A DNA stretch of 7,184 nucleotides from an uncultured Clostridium sp. (GCA_946491915.1 CAMLYR010000077.1:1-7184); one strand, 5' to 3'; positions 1 to 6,294 are shown, numbered from the stretch's first letter. Notes: generated by a model not told the origin, from the letters alone. Translations and numbers: made by a program.

Positions 1-56
1 TCAAGGTTTATGGGTAACCTTTTAAAAACCTAAATATATTATACAAGGAAGAAAAC

Positions 57-1190
57 ATGAAAGTAGTTATTGCAGCAGCAGGAACAGCAGGTCATATCAA
101 TCCAGGATTAGCGATAGCAAAAAAAATACAAGAAGAAGAAAAAGATTCTAAAATTATTTTTATAGGAACAACAAGAGGATTGGAAAATGATTTGGTTCCA
201 CGAGCTGGATATGAGTTAAAAACCATTGATGCATATGGGTTAAGTAAAAAAATATCTATTGAAAATATAAAAAAGATGATAAAAACATTAAAAGGATTTG
301 GAGAAGCAAAAAAATTATTAAAAGAAATCAAACCAGACATTGTGATAGGAACTGGAGGATATATTTGTGGTGCCACGATTTCAGCAGCACATCGATTAAA
401 AATTCCAACAGTATTACATGAAAGTAATGCTTTTCCGGGAAAAGCAGTGAAAATGCTAGCGAAAAAAACAGATACTATTTTAGTATCTTTTAAAGATGCG
501 ATTGATAGAATAAAACATGCTAAAAAAATTGTATACACAGGAACACCTGTAAAAATAAAAAAACAAAATTATACAGAGGAACAAAAAGAAGAGATTATCA
601 ATAAATCTGGCTTAAAAACAGGAATGCCAATTACGTTAGTGTTTGGAGGAAGCCAAGGAGCAAGAAGAATTAATCAAGCAATCATGGAAATTATAAAATC
701 AGGGTTAAATGAAAAGTACCAAATGATTTGGGCGACAGGGCCAAAGCAATATGATATTGTAAAAGAAGAATTAGAAAATCATCATAAAAACATTAATCAT
801 ATAAAAAATATGAAAATTCTTCCATATATATATAATATGGAAGAAATCATGAATGTAGTAGATGTGATTGTTGCAAGAAGTGGAGCTATGACAATTACAG
901 AAATAGCAAATTTAGGAAAACCATCTATATTGGTACCTTTGCCAAATGTCAGTCATGACCATCAATTATATAATGCAAAAGTATTACAAAATATTGGAGC
1001 AGCTGATATTATATTAGATAATGAATTAACTGGCGAAAAATTAAATACAAATATAGAAAAAATTGTATTAGACAAAAATAAGTGTAAAGAGATGGGAGAA
1101 AAAGCATTAACCGTTGCAACTGATGATGTAGAGAACAAAATATATGCACAAATTGTAGAAACCATAAGAGAACAACAGAGGCATGATTAA
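57..1190 (+). CDS. murG: MurG: UDP-GlcNAc--lipid I N-acetylglucosaminyltransferase (lipid II synthesis)
   Basis: This glycosyltransferase adds GlcNAc to lipid I to make lipid II, on the cytoplasmic face of the membrane, in the last intracellular step of peptidoglycan synthesis. The 377-residue product is near the usual family length (about 355-370). Visible motifs run in the expected order. The N-terminal G loop is AAGTAGH (residues 7-13, His13 the conserved histidine). It is followed by GTGGY (98-102), HESN (121-124), GTPV, the second G loop GGSQG (197-201), and the UDP-GlcNAc-binding stretch ARSGAMTITEIANLGKP with Glu282, then PLPNVSHDHQ. The AAGTAGH form replaces the GGTGGH of enterobacterial MurG and is, from memory, common in clostridia. 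The ATG at 57 has an AAGGAAG ribosome binding site at 45-51. The histidine kinase gene follows after about 50 bp with no terminator between, so the two are probably co-transcribed. The identification is secure. Confidence 0.97.
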   Translation: MKVVIAAAGTAGHINPGLAIAKKIQEEEKDSKIIFIGTTRGLENDLVPRAGYELKTIDAYGLSKKISIENIKKMIKTLKGFGEAKKLLKEIKPDIVIGTGGYICGATISAAHRLKIPTVLHESNAFPGKAVKMLAKKTDTILVSFKDAIDRIKHAKKIVYTGTPVKIKKQNYTEEQKEEIINKSGLKTGMPITLVFGGSQGARRINQAIMEIIKSGLNEKYQMIWATGPKQYDIVKEELENHHKNINHIKNMKILPYIYNMEEIMNVVDVIVARSGAMTITEIANLGKPSILVPLPNVSHDHQLYNAKVLQNIGAADIILDNELTGEKLNTNIEKIVLDKNKCKEMGEKALTVATDDVENKIYAQIVETIREQQRHD

Positions 1191-1229
1191 AATATTTGAA
1201 GATGTTTCTATAACAGAATAGAAATGGAT

Positions 1230-1236
1230 GAGAGGG
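1230..1236 (+). promoter_or_regulatory. Ribosome binding site that decides the histidine kinase start
   Basis: GAGAGGG lies 6 nt upstream of ATG 1243. The earlier in-frame ATG at 1228 has no purine-rich site at a usable distance and overlaps this one, so 1243 is the better start. Confidence 0.6.
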
Positions 1237-1242
1237 AAAAGA

Positions 1243-2709
1243 ATGTTTAGGAGTATTCAATTTAAAATAATCGTTGTATTTTTTTTAATAGGCATTATCG
1301 TGATTACAGGTTTAGGTCTTGTATATATACAATCAATTAATCATTTAGAAATGAATCTTGGCAATAATAAAATTGGAAATATAGAGGAATTAGCCCAATA
1401 TATAGAACAGATGCGAAATACCAATATTACAGCATTAATTGTAGCAGGAGTAGCATTTTTAATAAGTGGTATTTTGATAGCAATTGTTTTATCTAGATTT
1501 GTTATTTACCCTATTAATAAATTAATAAAAAGTGCAGAAAAAATAACAGAAGAGGAAAAGAAGAAAGATAAAATCAATTCACCTAAGGAAGAGGTGAAAA
1601 AATCTAAGAATAAAAAAGATATGGTGAATATAGAAAATGTATTAGGTGCTATGACAACAGAATTAAAGGAAAAATTAAGTGAAGTTTCTACACAAAAAAA
1701 TCAAATAGAAACCATTCTTTTACATATGACAGATGGAATTATTGCTTTTAATATGGAGGGAGAAATTATTTTAATTAATCCAGCAGCAAAAAAATTCTTA
1801 AGTATAGGACCAGAAGATATTACCTTTGATGATATTTTTGCCAAATTTAAATTAGGAATTAATATGGAAAAAATCATTTATTTAGAAAATTGGACATCAA
1901 CAGAACAAAGAATTCAAGTAGAAGATAACTATGTAAATGTATTTTTTGCACCTTTTAAAAATGAATCAGATAGACCAAATGGTGTCATTGCTGTTATCCA
2001 AGATATAACAGAACATGTAAAATTGGATAACATGCAAAAAGAATTTGTGGCAGATGTATCGCATGAATTAAAAACGCCAATTACATCAATCATGGGATAT
2101 GCCGATACTTTATTAGAAGGTGAATATGATAAAGAAACACAGGACAAGTTCTTAAATGTGATTGCATCAGAAGCTAGAAGAATGGCAAGACTTGTTACAG
2201 ATTTATTAACTTTATCAAGATATGATAATAATAAAAATAGAGTAAGAAAAGTATCTTTTGATTTAGGAGAATTGGTAAAAAAATGTCAAGATAAATTGGC
2301 AATAGAAATCAAAAAGAAAAATCATACAGTCAATTCTTTTGTGACAGCAGATGTTCCACCAGTTTATGCAGATAAAGATGATATTGAAAGAGTGATTTTA
2401 AATATTTTAACAAATAGTATCAAATATACACCAGAAGGTGGAGAAATTAAAATATATGTAGGATTTGTATATAATGATGCTTATATAAAAATCTTTGACA
2501 ATGGAATTGGAATACCAGAAGAAGATTTATCTAGAATATTTGAAAGATTTTATCGAGTAGATAAAGCACGTACAAGAGAAATGGGAGGAACAGGTCTAGG
2601 ACTTTCGATTGCAAAAGAGATATTGGATAAAAATGGGGGAAGTATTGATATCAAAAGCACAGTAGGAAAGGGAACAGAAGTTGTCATTCGAATTCCAACA
2701 AAAGATTAA
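1243..2709 (+). CDS. Membrane sensor histidine kinase with PAS domain (WalK/PhoR/ResE-like)
   Basis: This is a two-component sensor kinase of 488 residues from ATG 1243 (493 from ATG 1228). In order it shows a membrane segment at about 7-29, a short extracytoplasmic loop of about 30 residues, and a second membrane segment at about 62-83. A HAMP-like linker follows, interrupted by a Lys/Glu-rich low-complexity stretch (about 95-125). Next come a PAS domain (about 160-255, including DGIIAFNMEGEIILINPAA) and a HisKA domain with SHELKTP, phospho-acceptor His274. The HATPase_c domain has an N box around Asn387/Asn391, G1 DNGIGIP (Asp419), F box FERFYRVD and G2 GGTGLGLSIA (from 448). All catalytic boxes look intact. 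The architecture matches WalK, PhoR and ResE, which I cannot tell apart here. No response regulator is encoded in the window, so the partner must lie elsewhere. Linkage to murG suggests, but does not prove, an envelope signal. Confidence 0.93.
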   Translation: MFRSIQFKIIVVFFLIGIIVITGLGLVYIQSINHLEMNLGNNKIGNIEELAQYIEQMRNTNITALIVAGVAFLISGILIAIVLSRFVIYPINKLIKSAEKITEEEKKKDKINSPKEEVKKSKNKKDMVNIENVLGAMTTELKEKLSEVSTQKNQIETILLHMTDGIIAFNMEGEIILINPAAKKFLSIGPEDITFDDIFAKFKLGINMEKIIYLENWTSTEQRIQVEDNYVNVFFAPFKNESDRPNGVIAVIQDITEHVKLDNMQKEFVADVSHELKTPITSIMGYADTLLEGEYDKETQDKFLNVIASEARRMARLVTDLLTLSRYDNNKNRVRKVSFDLGELVKKCQDKLAIEIKKKNHTVNSFVTADVPPVYADKDDIERVILNILTNSIKYTPEGGEIKIYVGFVYNDAYIKIFDNGIGIPEEDLSRIFERFYRVDKARTREMGGTGLGLSIAKEILDKNGGSIDIKSTVGKGTEVVIRIPTKD

Positions 2710-2712
2710 AGA

Positions 2713-2943
2713 GTTGCTGTTCAGACATTCCCTATTCAGAGGAAGGCTATGGTAAATTTTTAAAGTTCTCGGCTACCCTCCGATTCCCGTTTAAGAAATT
2801 CTAATAGCTAAATCGCAACAATACCCGGAAACAGGACCCTTTACGACTTAGCTATAAGAATTTCTAAAACGACTCCGGTCACATTCGAACATTTAAAAAT
2901 TTACCATAGCCTTCCTCTGAATAGGGAATGTCTGAACAGCAAC
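2713..2943. repeat. 231-bp foldback element with 52-bp perfect inverted arms
   Basis: The left arm 2713-2764 (begins GTTGCTGTTCAGACATTCCC) is the exact reverse complement of 2892-2943, 52 of 52 positions. After a one-base bulge (A2891) four more pairs form (2765-2768 with 2887-2890). Inside lies an asymmetric internal loop (2769-2787 and 2872-2886), then a second stem of 28 bp, 2788-2815 with 2844-2871, with 25 of 28 positions paired. The apical loop is 28 nt (2816-2843). The element starts four bases after the kinase stop codon and ends 39 bp before the -35 box of the lepB promoter. There is no coding capacity and no obvious target-site duplication. It could be a MITE-like or foldback mobile element, a structured RNA, or a large bidirectional transcription barrier. 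The structure is read directly; the role is not known. Confidence 0.85.
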
Positions 2944-2982
2944 ATGAAAGACGGAGAATTATAAAAAAAATACGAATTAGAA

Positions 2983-3011
2983 TTGAAAAATAAAAAGAAT
3001 TAAGGTATAAT
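2983..3011 (+). promoter_or_regulatory. Sigma-A-type promoter of lepB
   Basis: A -35 box TTGAAA (2983-2988), a 17-bp spacer and a -10 box TATAAT (3006-3011) give a near-consensus vegetative promoter. Transcription should begin near 3018, leaving a leader of about 30 nt. It lies just beyond the right arm of the first foldback element. Confidence 0.85.
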
Positions 3012-3033
3012 AAATTAGATTTTGAAAAGTTAA

Positions 3034-3038
3034 AGGAG
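3034..3038 (+). promoter_or_regulatory. Ribosome binding site supporting the TTG start of lepB
   Basis: AGGAG (within AAAGGAGAG) sits 8 nt before TTG 3047. No in-frame ATG is available before the membrane anchor, so the TTG start is well supported. Confidence 0.8.
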
Positions 3039-3046
3039 AGAGAAAG

Positions 3047-3685
3047 TTGAATCCAAAGATAAAGGAAGCATTAGAATGGGTATATTGCATCATTATAGCA
3101 ATTGTATTAGCTTTATTATTTAGATATTTTATAGGTACACCAACCATTGTACAACAAGTATCAATGAAACCAACACTAGTGGAAGGACAGAGATTATGGC
3201 TAAATAGATGGTCAAGAACGACAAAAACATTACCTGAAAGAGGAGAAATTATTACATTTGAAGCACCAACAGAGAAATTTTATACAAGTTTAGAAATAGA
3301 TGAAAATAACCCAGTTGCGAAATATGAAAATGAACCAACCAATATATTTGGAAAATTTGTAAAATATGTATTAGAAATTGGAAAAGAAAGTTATATAAAA
3401 AGAGTAATTGCTTTACCAGGGGAACATGTAGAGATTAAAGAAGGAAAAGTGTATATAAACGGAGAAGAATTAGATGAACCATATTTACAAGATGGTGTTG
3501 TAACAGATGTAGAAGGTCCAGGTTTCTCAGATTTTGTTGTTCCAGAAAATACAGTATTTGCAATGGGAGATAATAGACCACATAGTACAGATTGTAGATC
3601 ATTTGGATGTATACCGTTAGAGAAAATAGAAAGTACTGTAGCGATAAGAATATGGCCATTAAATAAATGGGGACATGTAGATTAA
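3047..3685 (+). CDS. lepB: Signal peptidase I (S26 family)
   Basis: This membrane-anchored serine protease removes signal peptides from secreted proteins on the outer face of the membrane. The 212-residue product begins at a TTG codon with a well-placed ribosome binding site. It has one N-terminal membrane segment (about 11-29), as in the Gram-positive SipS-type enzymes. Catalytic Ser39 lies in SMKPTL. A strand motif GEIITF is at 66-71, the catalytic Lys118 is in YIKRVIALPG, and the final box is GDNRPHSTDCR (174-184). About 45 residues lie between GEIITF and the lysine box, longer than in minimal SipS proteins and containing an acidic and a basic helical part. The gene has its own promoter and terminator, so it is probably monocistronic. 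It is flanked on both sides by foldback elements. The family call is secure; whether it is the only signal peptidase in the cell is unknown. Confidence 0.96.
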   Translation: MNPKIKEALEWVYCIIIAIVLALLFRYFIGTPTIVQQVSMKPTLVEGQRLWLNRWSRTTKTLPERGEIITFEAPTEKFYTSLEIDENNPVAKYENEPTNIFGKFVKYVLEIGKESYIKRVIALPGEHVEIKEGKVYINGEELDEPYLQDGVVTDVEGPGFSDFVVPENTVFAMGDNRPHSTDCRSFGCIPLEKIESTVAIRIWPLNKWGHVD

Positions 3686-3688
3686 AAG

Positions 3689-3716
3689 ATAGAGATTTTA
3701 GATCTCTATTTTTTTT
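3689..3716 (+). terminator. Intrinsic terminator of lepB
   Basis: An 8-bp stem, ATAGAGAT (3689-3696) with ATCTCTAT (3702-3709), has a 5-nt loop and runs into a T tract (3709-3716). It starts 3 nt after the lepB stop codon. Confidence 0.88.
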
Positions 3717-3740
3717 GCATTTTAATCCATATTTTTCAAG

Positions 3741-4127
3741 TTCTGTTTTTTCAAGATGAGGGCGGGGATGTTTATATTTTTTTATGATTTTCTTGTGGTA
3801 TAGGAAAAATGACTTTTTCCTATACCACAAAAAACAGCGTTGCACAGAAAAATTGCTACGCAATTTTTCGCGTCGACAAATCTTAACGCTTCTTCGAGAA
3901 CTTAAATATATATAGTTAAGTTAGAAAATTAGAGAAAAGTTCTCGCGAAGCGATATTTGTCCGTTTGCTCAATAGATGATAACTTCTAAATTTTCAATAA
4001 ATGAGTCTCTCGCTGCTCGCGCTTCCTCATTTATTAAAAATTAAGAATTTATACATCTATTTCACGGCACATTCGTCAATACATAAAAAAATATAAACAT
4101 CCCCGCCCTCATCTTGAAAAAACAGAA
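3741..4127. repeat. 387-bp MITE-like foldback element with 46-bp perfect terminal inverted repeats
   Basis: The terminal arms 3741-3786 (begin TTCTGTTTTTTCAAGATGAG) and 4082-4127 are exact reverse complements over 46 positions. A further AAG/CTT pairing outside them is offset by a two-base bulge. Four internal stems follow in order. H1 is 3793-3809/3814-3830, 17 bp perfect with loop TGAC. H2 is 3847-3856/3860-3869, 10 bp with loop TAC. H3 is 3875-3903/3937-3961, three helices with small internal loops. H4 is 3971-4005/4026-4061, a long interrupted stem with a C/T-rich 20-nt loop. I see no open reading frame of its own and no clear target-site duplication. This accounts for nearly all of the 517-bp gap between lepB and holB. 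The folding is seen directly; a mobile origin is inferred from the terminal repeats, and a structured RNA is the main alternative. Confidence 0.85.
3793..3830. repeat. Perfect 17-bp hairpin inside the second foldback element
   Basis: TTGTGGTATAGGAAAAA (3793-3809) pairs with 3814-3830 across the tetraloop TGAC. It is followed by A-rich sequence, so on the opposite strand it would be preceded by a T run and does not read as a standard terminator in either direction. Confidence 0.85.
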
Positions 4128-4145
4128 AACTTAATCTCTTTTTTA

Positions 4146-4174
4146 TTGAAAAATCAATTGTTTTAGTATATAAT
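4146..4174 (+). promoter_or_regulatory. Sigma-A-type promoter of the holB-ricT operon
   Basis: TTGAAA (4146-4151), 17-bp spacer, TATAAT (4169-4174). It has the same hexamers and spacing as the lepB promoter and starts 18 bp beyond the right arm of the second foldback element. It should drive holB and ricT, and possibly the ferredoxin. Confidence 0.85.
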
Positions 4175-4205
4175 AATAAAGGTAAGAAAAAGGAGCGAAA
4201 CATTG

Positions 4206-5099
4206 ATGTTTGATGAGATTATTGGAAATGAGCAAATAAAAAAAGAATTAGAAAGATCAATACTTGAAAACAAAATATCACATAGCTATATGTTTGTAGG
4301 TATAGAAGGCATTGGAAAACAAATGATAGCCAAAGAGTTTGCTCGAATTGCATTATGCACAAATGAACAAGAAAAAGGATGTCATCAATGTAAATCTTGC
4401 ATCGAATTTATGTCTCATAACCATCCTGATTTTTTATACATAGAACCAGATGGAAATAGTATCAAAATTGAACAAATCCGATATTTACAAAGAAAGATAC
4501 AAGAAAAGCCAATTATTTCTGATAAAAAAGTTTATATCATCAATGATGCTGACAAAATGACAACAGAGGCACAAAACTGTCTATTAAAAACACTAGAAGA
4601 ACCACCAGAATATGGTATCATCATATTAATTGGTAGTAATGAAAATGCTTTTTTAAATACGATAAAATCAAGATGCATGAAGATTGCCTTTCAACCTATT
4701 GGAGAAGAAGAGATAAAACAATATATGGAAAAAACATATGGAATGACAAATATTAGTCCCAATATGTTAGAAGCATTTCAAGGAAGTATTGGAAAAGCGA
4801 TTTTGTTAAAAGATAAAAAAGAACAATATAAAAGTATAGAAGATATGATAGAAAAGTTAAACAAAACAGATATGACAGAATTGATGAACTTAGGACAACC
4901 GCTATATCAATCTAAAGATGAAATTATGAATATATTAGATTATATAAATATAATATTATTGAAATTAGCAAAACAAAACACACAATATGCAAATTGTATT
5001 GATGTCATAGAAAATACGAAAAAAAGGTTGAATCAAAATGCAAATTATGATATGTGTATAGATAACATGATATTTAATATGTGGGAGGAAGTAAATTGA
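4206..5099 (+). CDS. holB: DNA polymerase III subunit delta' (clamp loader)
   Basis: This AAA+ subunit of the clamp loader helps place the beta sliding clamp on primed DNA. The product is 297 residues from ATG 4206; a TTG at 4203 would add one. AGGAG at 4191-4195 suits either start. Counting from the TTG, the P-loop is GIEGIGKQ (33-40). A zinc-module cysteine set (Cys52, 60, 63, 66) follows, then the Walker B-like stretch VYIINDADKM (110-119), LLKTLEEPP (127-135) and the SRC motif (156-158) that identifies delta'/gamma-type subunits. At just under 300 residues it is somewhat shorter than typical delta' (about 320-340), mainly in the C-terminal collar region. Its stop codon overlaps the start of ricT, a pairing well known in Firmicutes. 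The usual upstream tmk is absent here; a promoter and the foldback element precede it instead. A gamma/tau role is unlikely given the length. Confidence 0.93.
   Translation: MFDEIIGNEQIKKELERSILENKISHSYMFVGIEGIGKQMIAKEFARIALCTNEQEKGCHQCKSCIEFMSHNHPDFLYIEPDGNSIKIEQIRYLQRKIQEKPIISDKKVYIINDADKMTTEAQNCLLKTLEEPPEYGIIILIGSNENAFLNTIKSRCMKIAFQPIGEEEIKQYMEKTYGMTNISPNMLEAFQGSIGKAILLKDKKEQYKSIEDMIEKLNKTDMTELMNLGQPLYQSKDEIMNILDYINIILLKLAKQNTQYANCIDVIENTKKRLNQNANYDMCIDNMIFNMWEEVN
5084..5088 (+). promoter_or_regulatory. Ribosome binding site setting the TTG start of ricT
   Basis: GGAGG, inside the last codons of holB, is 7 nt before TTG 5096. A longer frame could open at GTG 5081, but that codon lies before the site and has none of its own. 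Confidence 0.75.
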
Positions 5100-6007
5100 A
5101 AGATATTGTAGGCGTAAGATTTAAAAAATTAGGAAAAATCTATTTCTTTAACCCAAAAAAATGGAGATTAAAAAAAGGAGATAAAGTTATCGTAGAAACA
5201 GCACAGGGAGAAGAATTTGGGGAAGTAATGATTCCTAATAGAACTGTTCCAGAAGATAAGATTGTAGAACCTTTAAAAGTGGTTATCAGAATTGCCAATG
5301 GAAAAGATTATAAACGTTATGATGAATGTAGAGCATTGGAGAAAAAAGCTTATGAAGTATGCAAAAAGAAAATAAAAGAACATGGATTAGGAATGACATT
5401 AACAGATGTAGAAGTAAAATTTGATAATAGTAAAATCTTATTCTATTTTACAGCAGATGGAAGAATTGATTTTAGAGAATTAGTAAAAGACTTAGCAGCC
5501 GTGTATAAAACAAGAATAGAATTAAGACAAATCGGTGTCAGAGATGAAGTAAGAAAAATAGGTGGAAACGGTGTATGTGGAAGAGAATTATGTTGTTGTA
5601 CATTCTTAAATGATTTTGAAGCTGTATCTATCAAAATGGCAAAAGAACAAAATATTTCTTTAAATCCTTCAAAAATATCAGGAAACTGTGGAAGATTAAT
5701 GTGTTGTTTGAAATATGAAAGTGAAGTTTATGAAGAAAAATTAAGAAATTTACCACATATAGGAGCTATTGTCAAAACAGAAGAAGGAGAGGGAGAAGTA
5801 GATTCTATAGAAACCCTAAAAGAAAGAGTTAGAGTAAAAATTAAAAATGGGGATACCTATATTTATAGAAGATATGATGTAAAAGACATTGAAGTCATAA
5901 AAGATGCAGAAAAAGAAGAATTAGATCAAGAAGAAATAGAACATCAAAAAGAATTAGAAGAATTGGAGAAATTGGAGAAAGAAGAAGAAGGAATGAGAGA
6001 AGAATAA
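5096..6007 (+). CDS. ricT: RicT (YaaT), PSP1-domain Fe-S component of the Y-complex
   Basis: RicT works with RicA and RicF in the Y-complex, which carries [4Fe-4S] clusters. In Bacillus subtilis it modulates RNase Y-dependent mRNA processing, sporulation, competence and biofilm formation. The product is 303 residues from TTG 5096, overlapping the holB stop by four bases (TTGA), so translation is probably coupled. The N-terminus (VGVRFKKLGKIYFFNP) and the PSP1 region are typical. Two cysteine clusters are present, CGRELCCC (161-168) and CGRLMCC (198-204), and are the expected cluster ligands. After about residue 265 the chain becomes a Glu/Lys-rich, likely coiled-coil tail (EELDQEEIEHQKELEELEKLEKEEE), a variable region in the family. 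RicA and RicF are not encoded here. The family call is firm; the downstream phenotypes are known from Bacillus and only inferred here. Confidence 0.94.
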   Translation: MKDIVGVRFKKLGKIYFFNPKKWRLKKGDKVIVETAQGEEFGEVMIPNRTVPEDKIVEPLKVVIRIANGKDYKRYDECRALEKKAYEVCKKKIKEHGLGMTLTDVEVKFDNSKILFYFTADGRIDFRELVKDLAAVYKTRIELRQIGVRDEVRKIGGNGVCGRELCCCTFLNDFEAVSIKMAKEQNISLNPSKISGNCGRLMCCLKYESEVYEEKLRNLPHIGAIVKTEEGEGEVDSIETLKERVRVKIKNGDTYIYRRYDVKDIEVIKDAEKEELDQEEIEHQKELEELEKLEKEEEGMREE

Positions 6008-6033
6008 AAAGAAAAGACGCCAATTATCAAAAG

Positions 6034-6066
6034 AAAGAATAAGGAAAGAATAAGGAGAGAATAAAT
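6034..6066. repeat. Short tandem repeat, AAAGAATAAGG, in the ricT-ferredoxin spacer
   Basis: Two exact copies of an 11-bp unit (6034-6044 and 6045-6055) are followed by a degenerate third (6056-6066). The whole 116-bp spacer is purine-rich, contains no terminator and no convincing promoter, so ricT transcripts may run into the ferredoxin gene. Confidence 0.6.
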
Positions 6067-6106
6067 AAAGAAATAAAACATAGAAACAATAGAGAAGCAA
6101 GAAATT

Positions 6107-6116
6107 AAAGGAGGTG
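6107..6116 (+). promoter_or_regulatory. Very strong ribosome binding site of the ferredoxin gene
   Basis: AAAGGAGGTG is a ten-base match to the anti-Shine-Dalgarno sequence, 7 nt before ATG 6124. It is the strongest in the window and suggests high expression. Confidence 0.85.
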
Positions 6117-6123
6117 AATATAG

Positions 6124-6294
6124 ATGGCATATAAAATAACAGATAAATGTATATCATGTGGAGCTTGTGCTGCTGAATGTCCAGTTCAATGTATATCACA
6201 AGGAGATGATAAATTCGTAATTGATCAATCTGCTTGTATCAGCTGTGGAACTTGTGCAGGTGTTTGCCCAGTAGAAGCACCAGAAGAAGAATAA
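6124..6294 (+). CDS. 2[4Fe-4S] clostridial-type ferredoxin
   Basis: This small soluble electron carrier has 56 residues, close to the 55 of Clostridium pasteurianum ferredoxin, which it closely resembles (MAYKITDKCISCGACAAECP). Two CxxCxxCxxxCP motifs bind the clusters: Cys9, 12, 15, 19 and Cys38, 41, 44, 48. In such proteins the fourth cysteine of each motif ligates the other cluster. The C-terminus is short and acidic (PVEAPEEE). An additional cysteine, Cys23, follows the first motif in PVQC, where Ala is more usual (PVNA or PVEA). It likely serves low-potential electron transfer with hydrogenase or pyruvate:ferredoxin oxidoreductase in an anaerobe, though no partner is encoded here. It follows ricT by 116 bp and has its own very strong ribosome binding site. 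A hairpin follows the stop codon. Confidence 0.96.
   Translation: MAYKITDKCISCGACAAECPVQCISQGDDKFVIDQSACISCGTCAGVCPVEAPEEE

Noticed and set aside
1..56. AAGGTT/AACCTT hairpin (3-8 with 16-21) followed by a few T, as a terminator of an upstream gene, and TATTAT (37-42) as a murG -10 box
   Set aside because: The stem is only 6 bp with a 7-nt loop and a 4-T tail, no -35 matches the -10, and the -10 would be 15 bp from the start codon. Too weak to annotate.
2713..2943. Retron or group II intron RNA as an explanation of the first foldback element
   Set aside because: Paired outer arms recall retron a1/a2 repeats, but no reverse transcriptase is encoded downstream and no intron domain V/VI pattern is recognisable.
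3435..3863. A 142-residue reading frame on the - strand across the end of lepB and the start of the second element
   Set aside because: It is antisense to the confirmed lepB gene, crosses its terminator, and gives a low-complexity Leu/Tyr/Lys product with no recognisable domain or ribosome binding site.
3741..4127. CRISPR array or insertion sequence with its own transposase
   Set aside because: There are no regularly spaced direct repeats, and no open reading frame long enough for a transposase on either strand.
5954..6199. A - strand reading frame over the ricT end and ferredoxin
   Set aside because: It is the complement of Glu/Lys-rich coding and purine-rich spacer DNA, giving a Phe/Leu-rich artefact.
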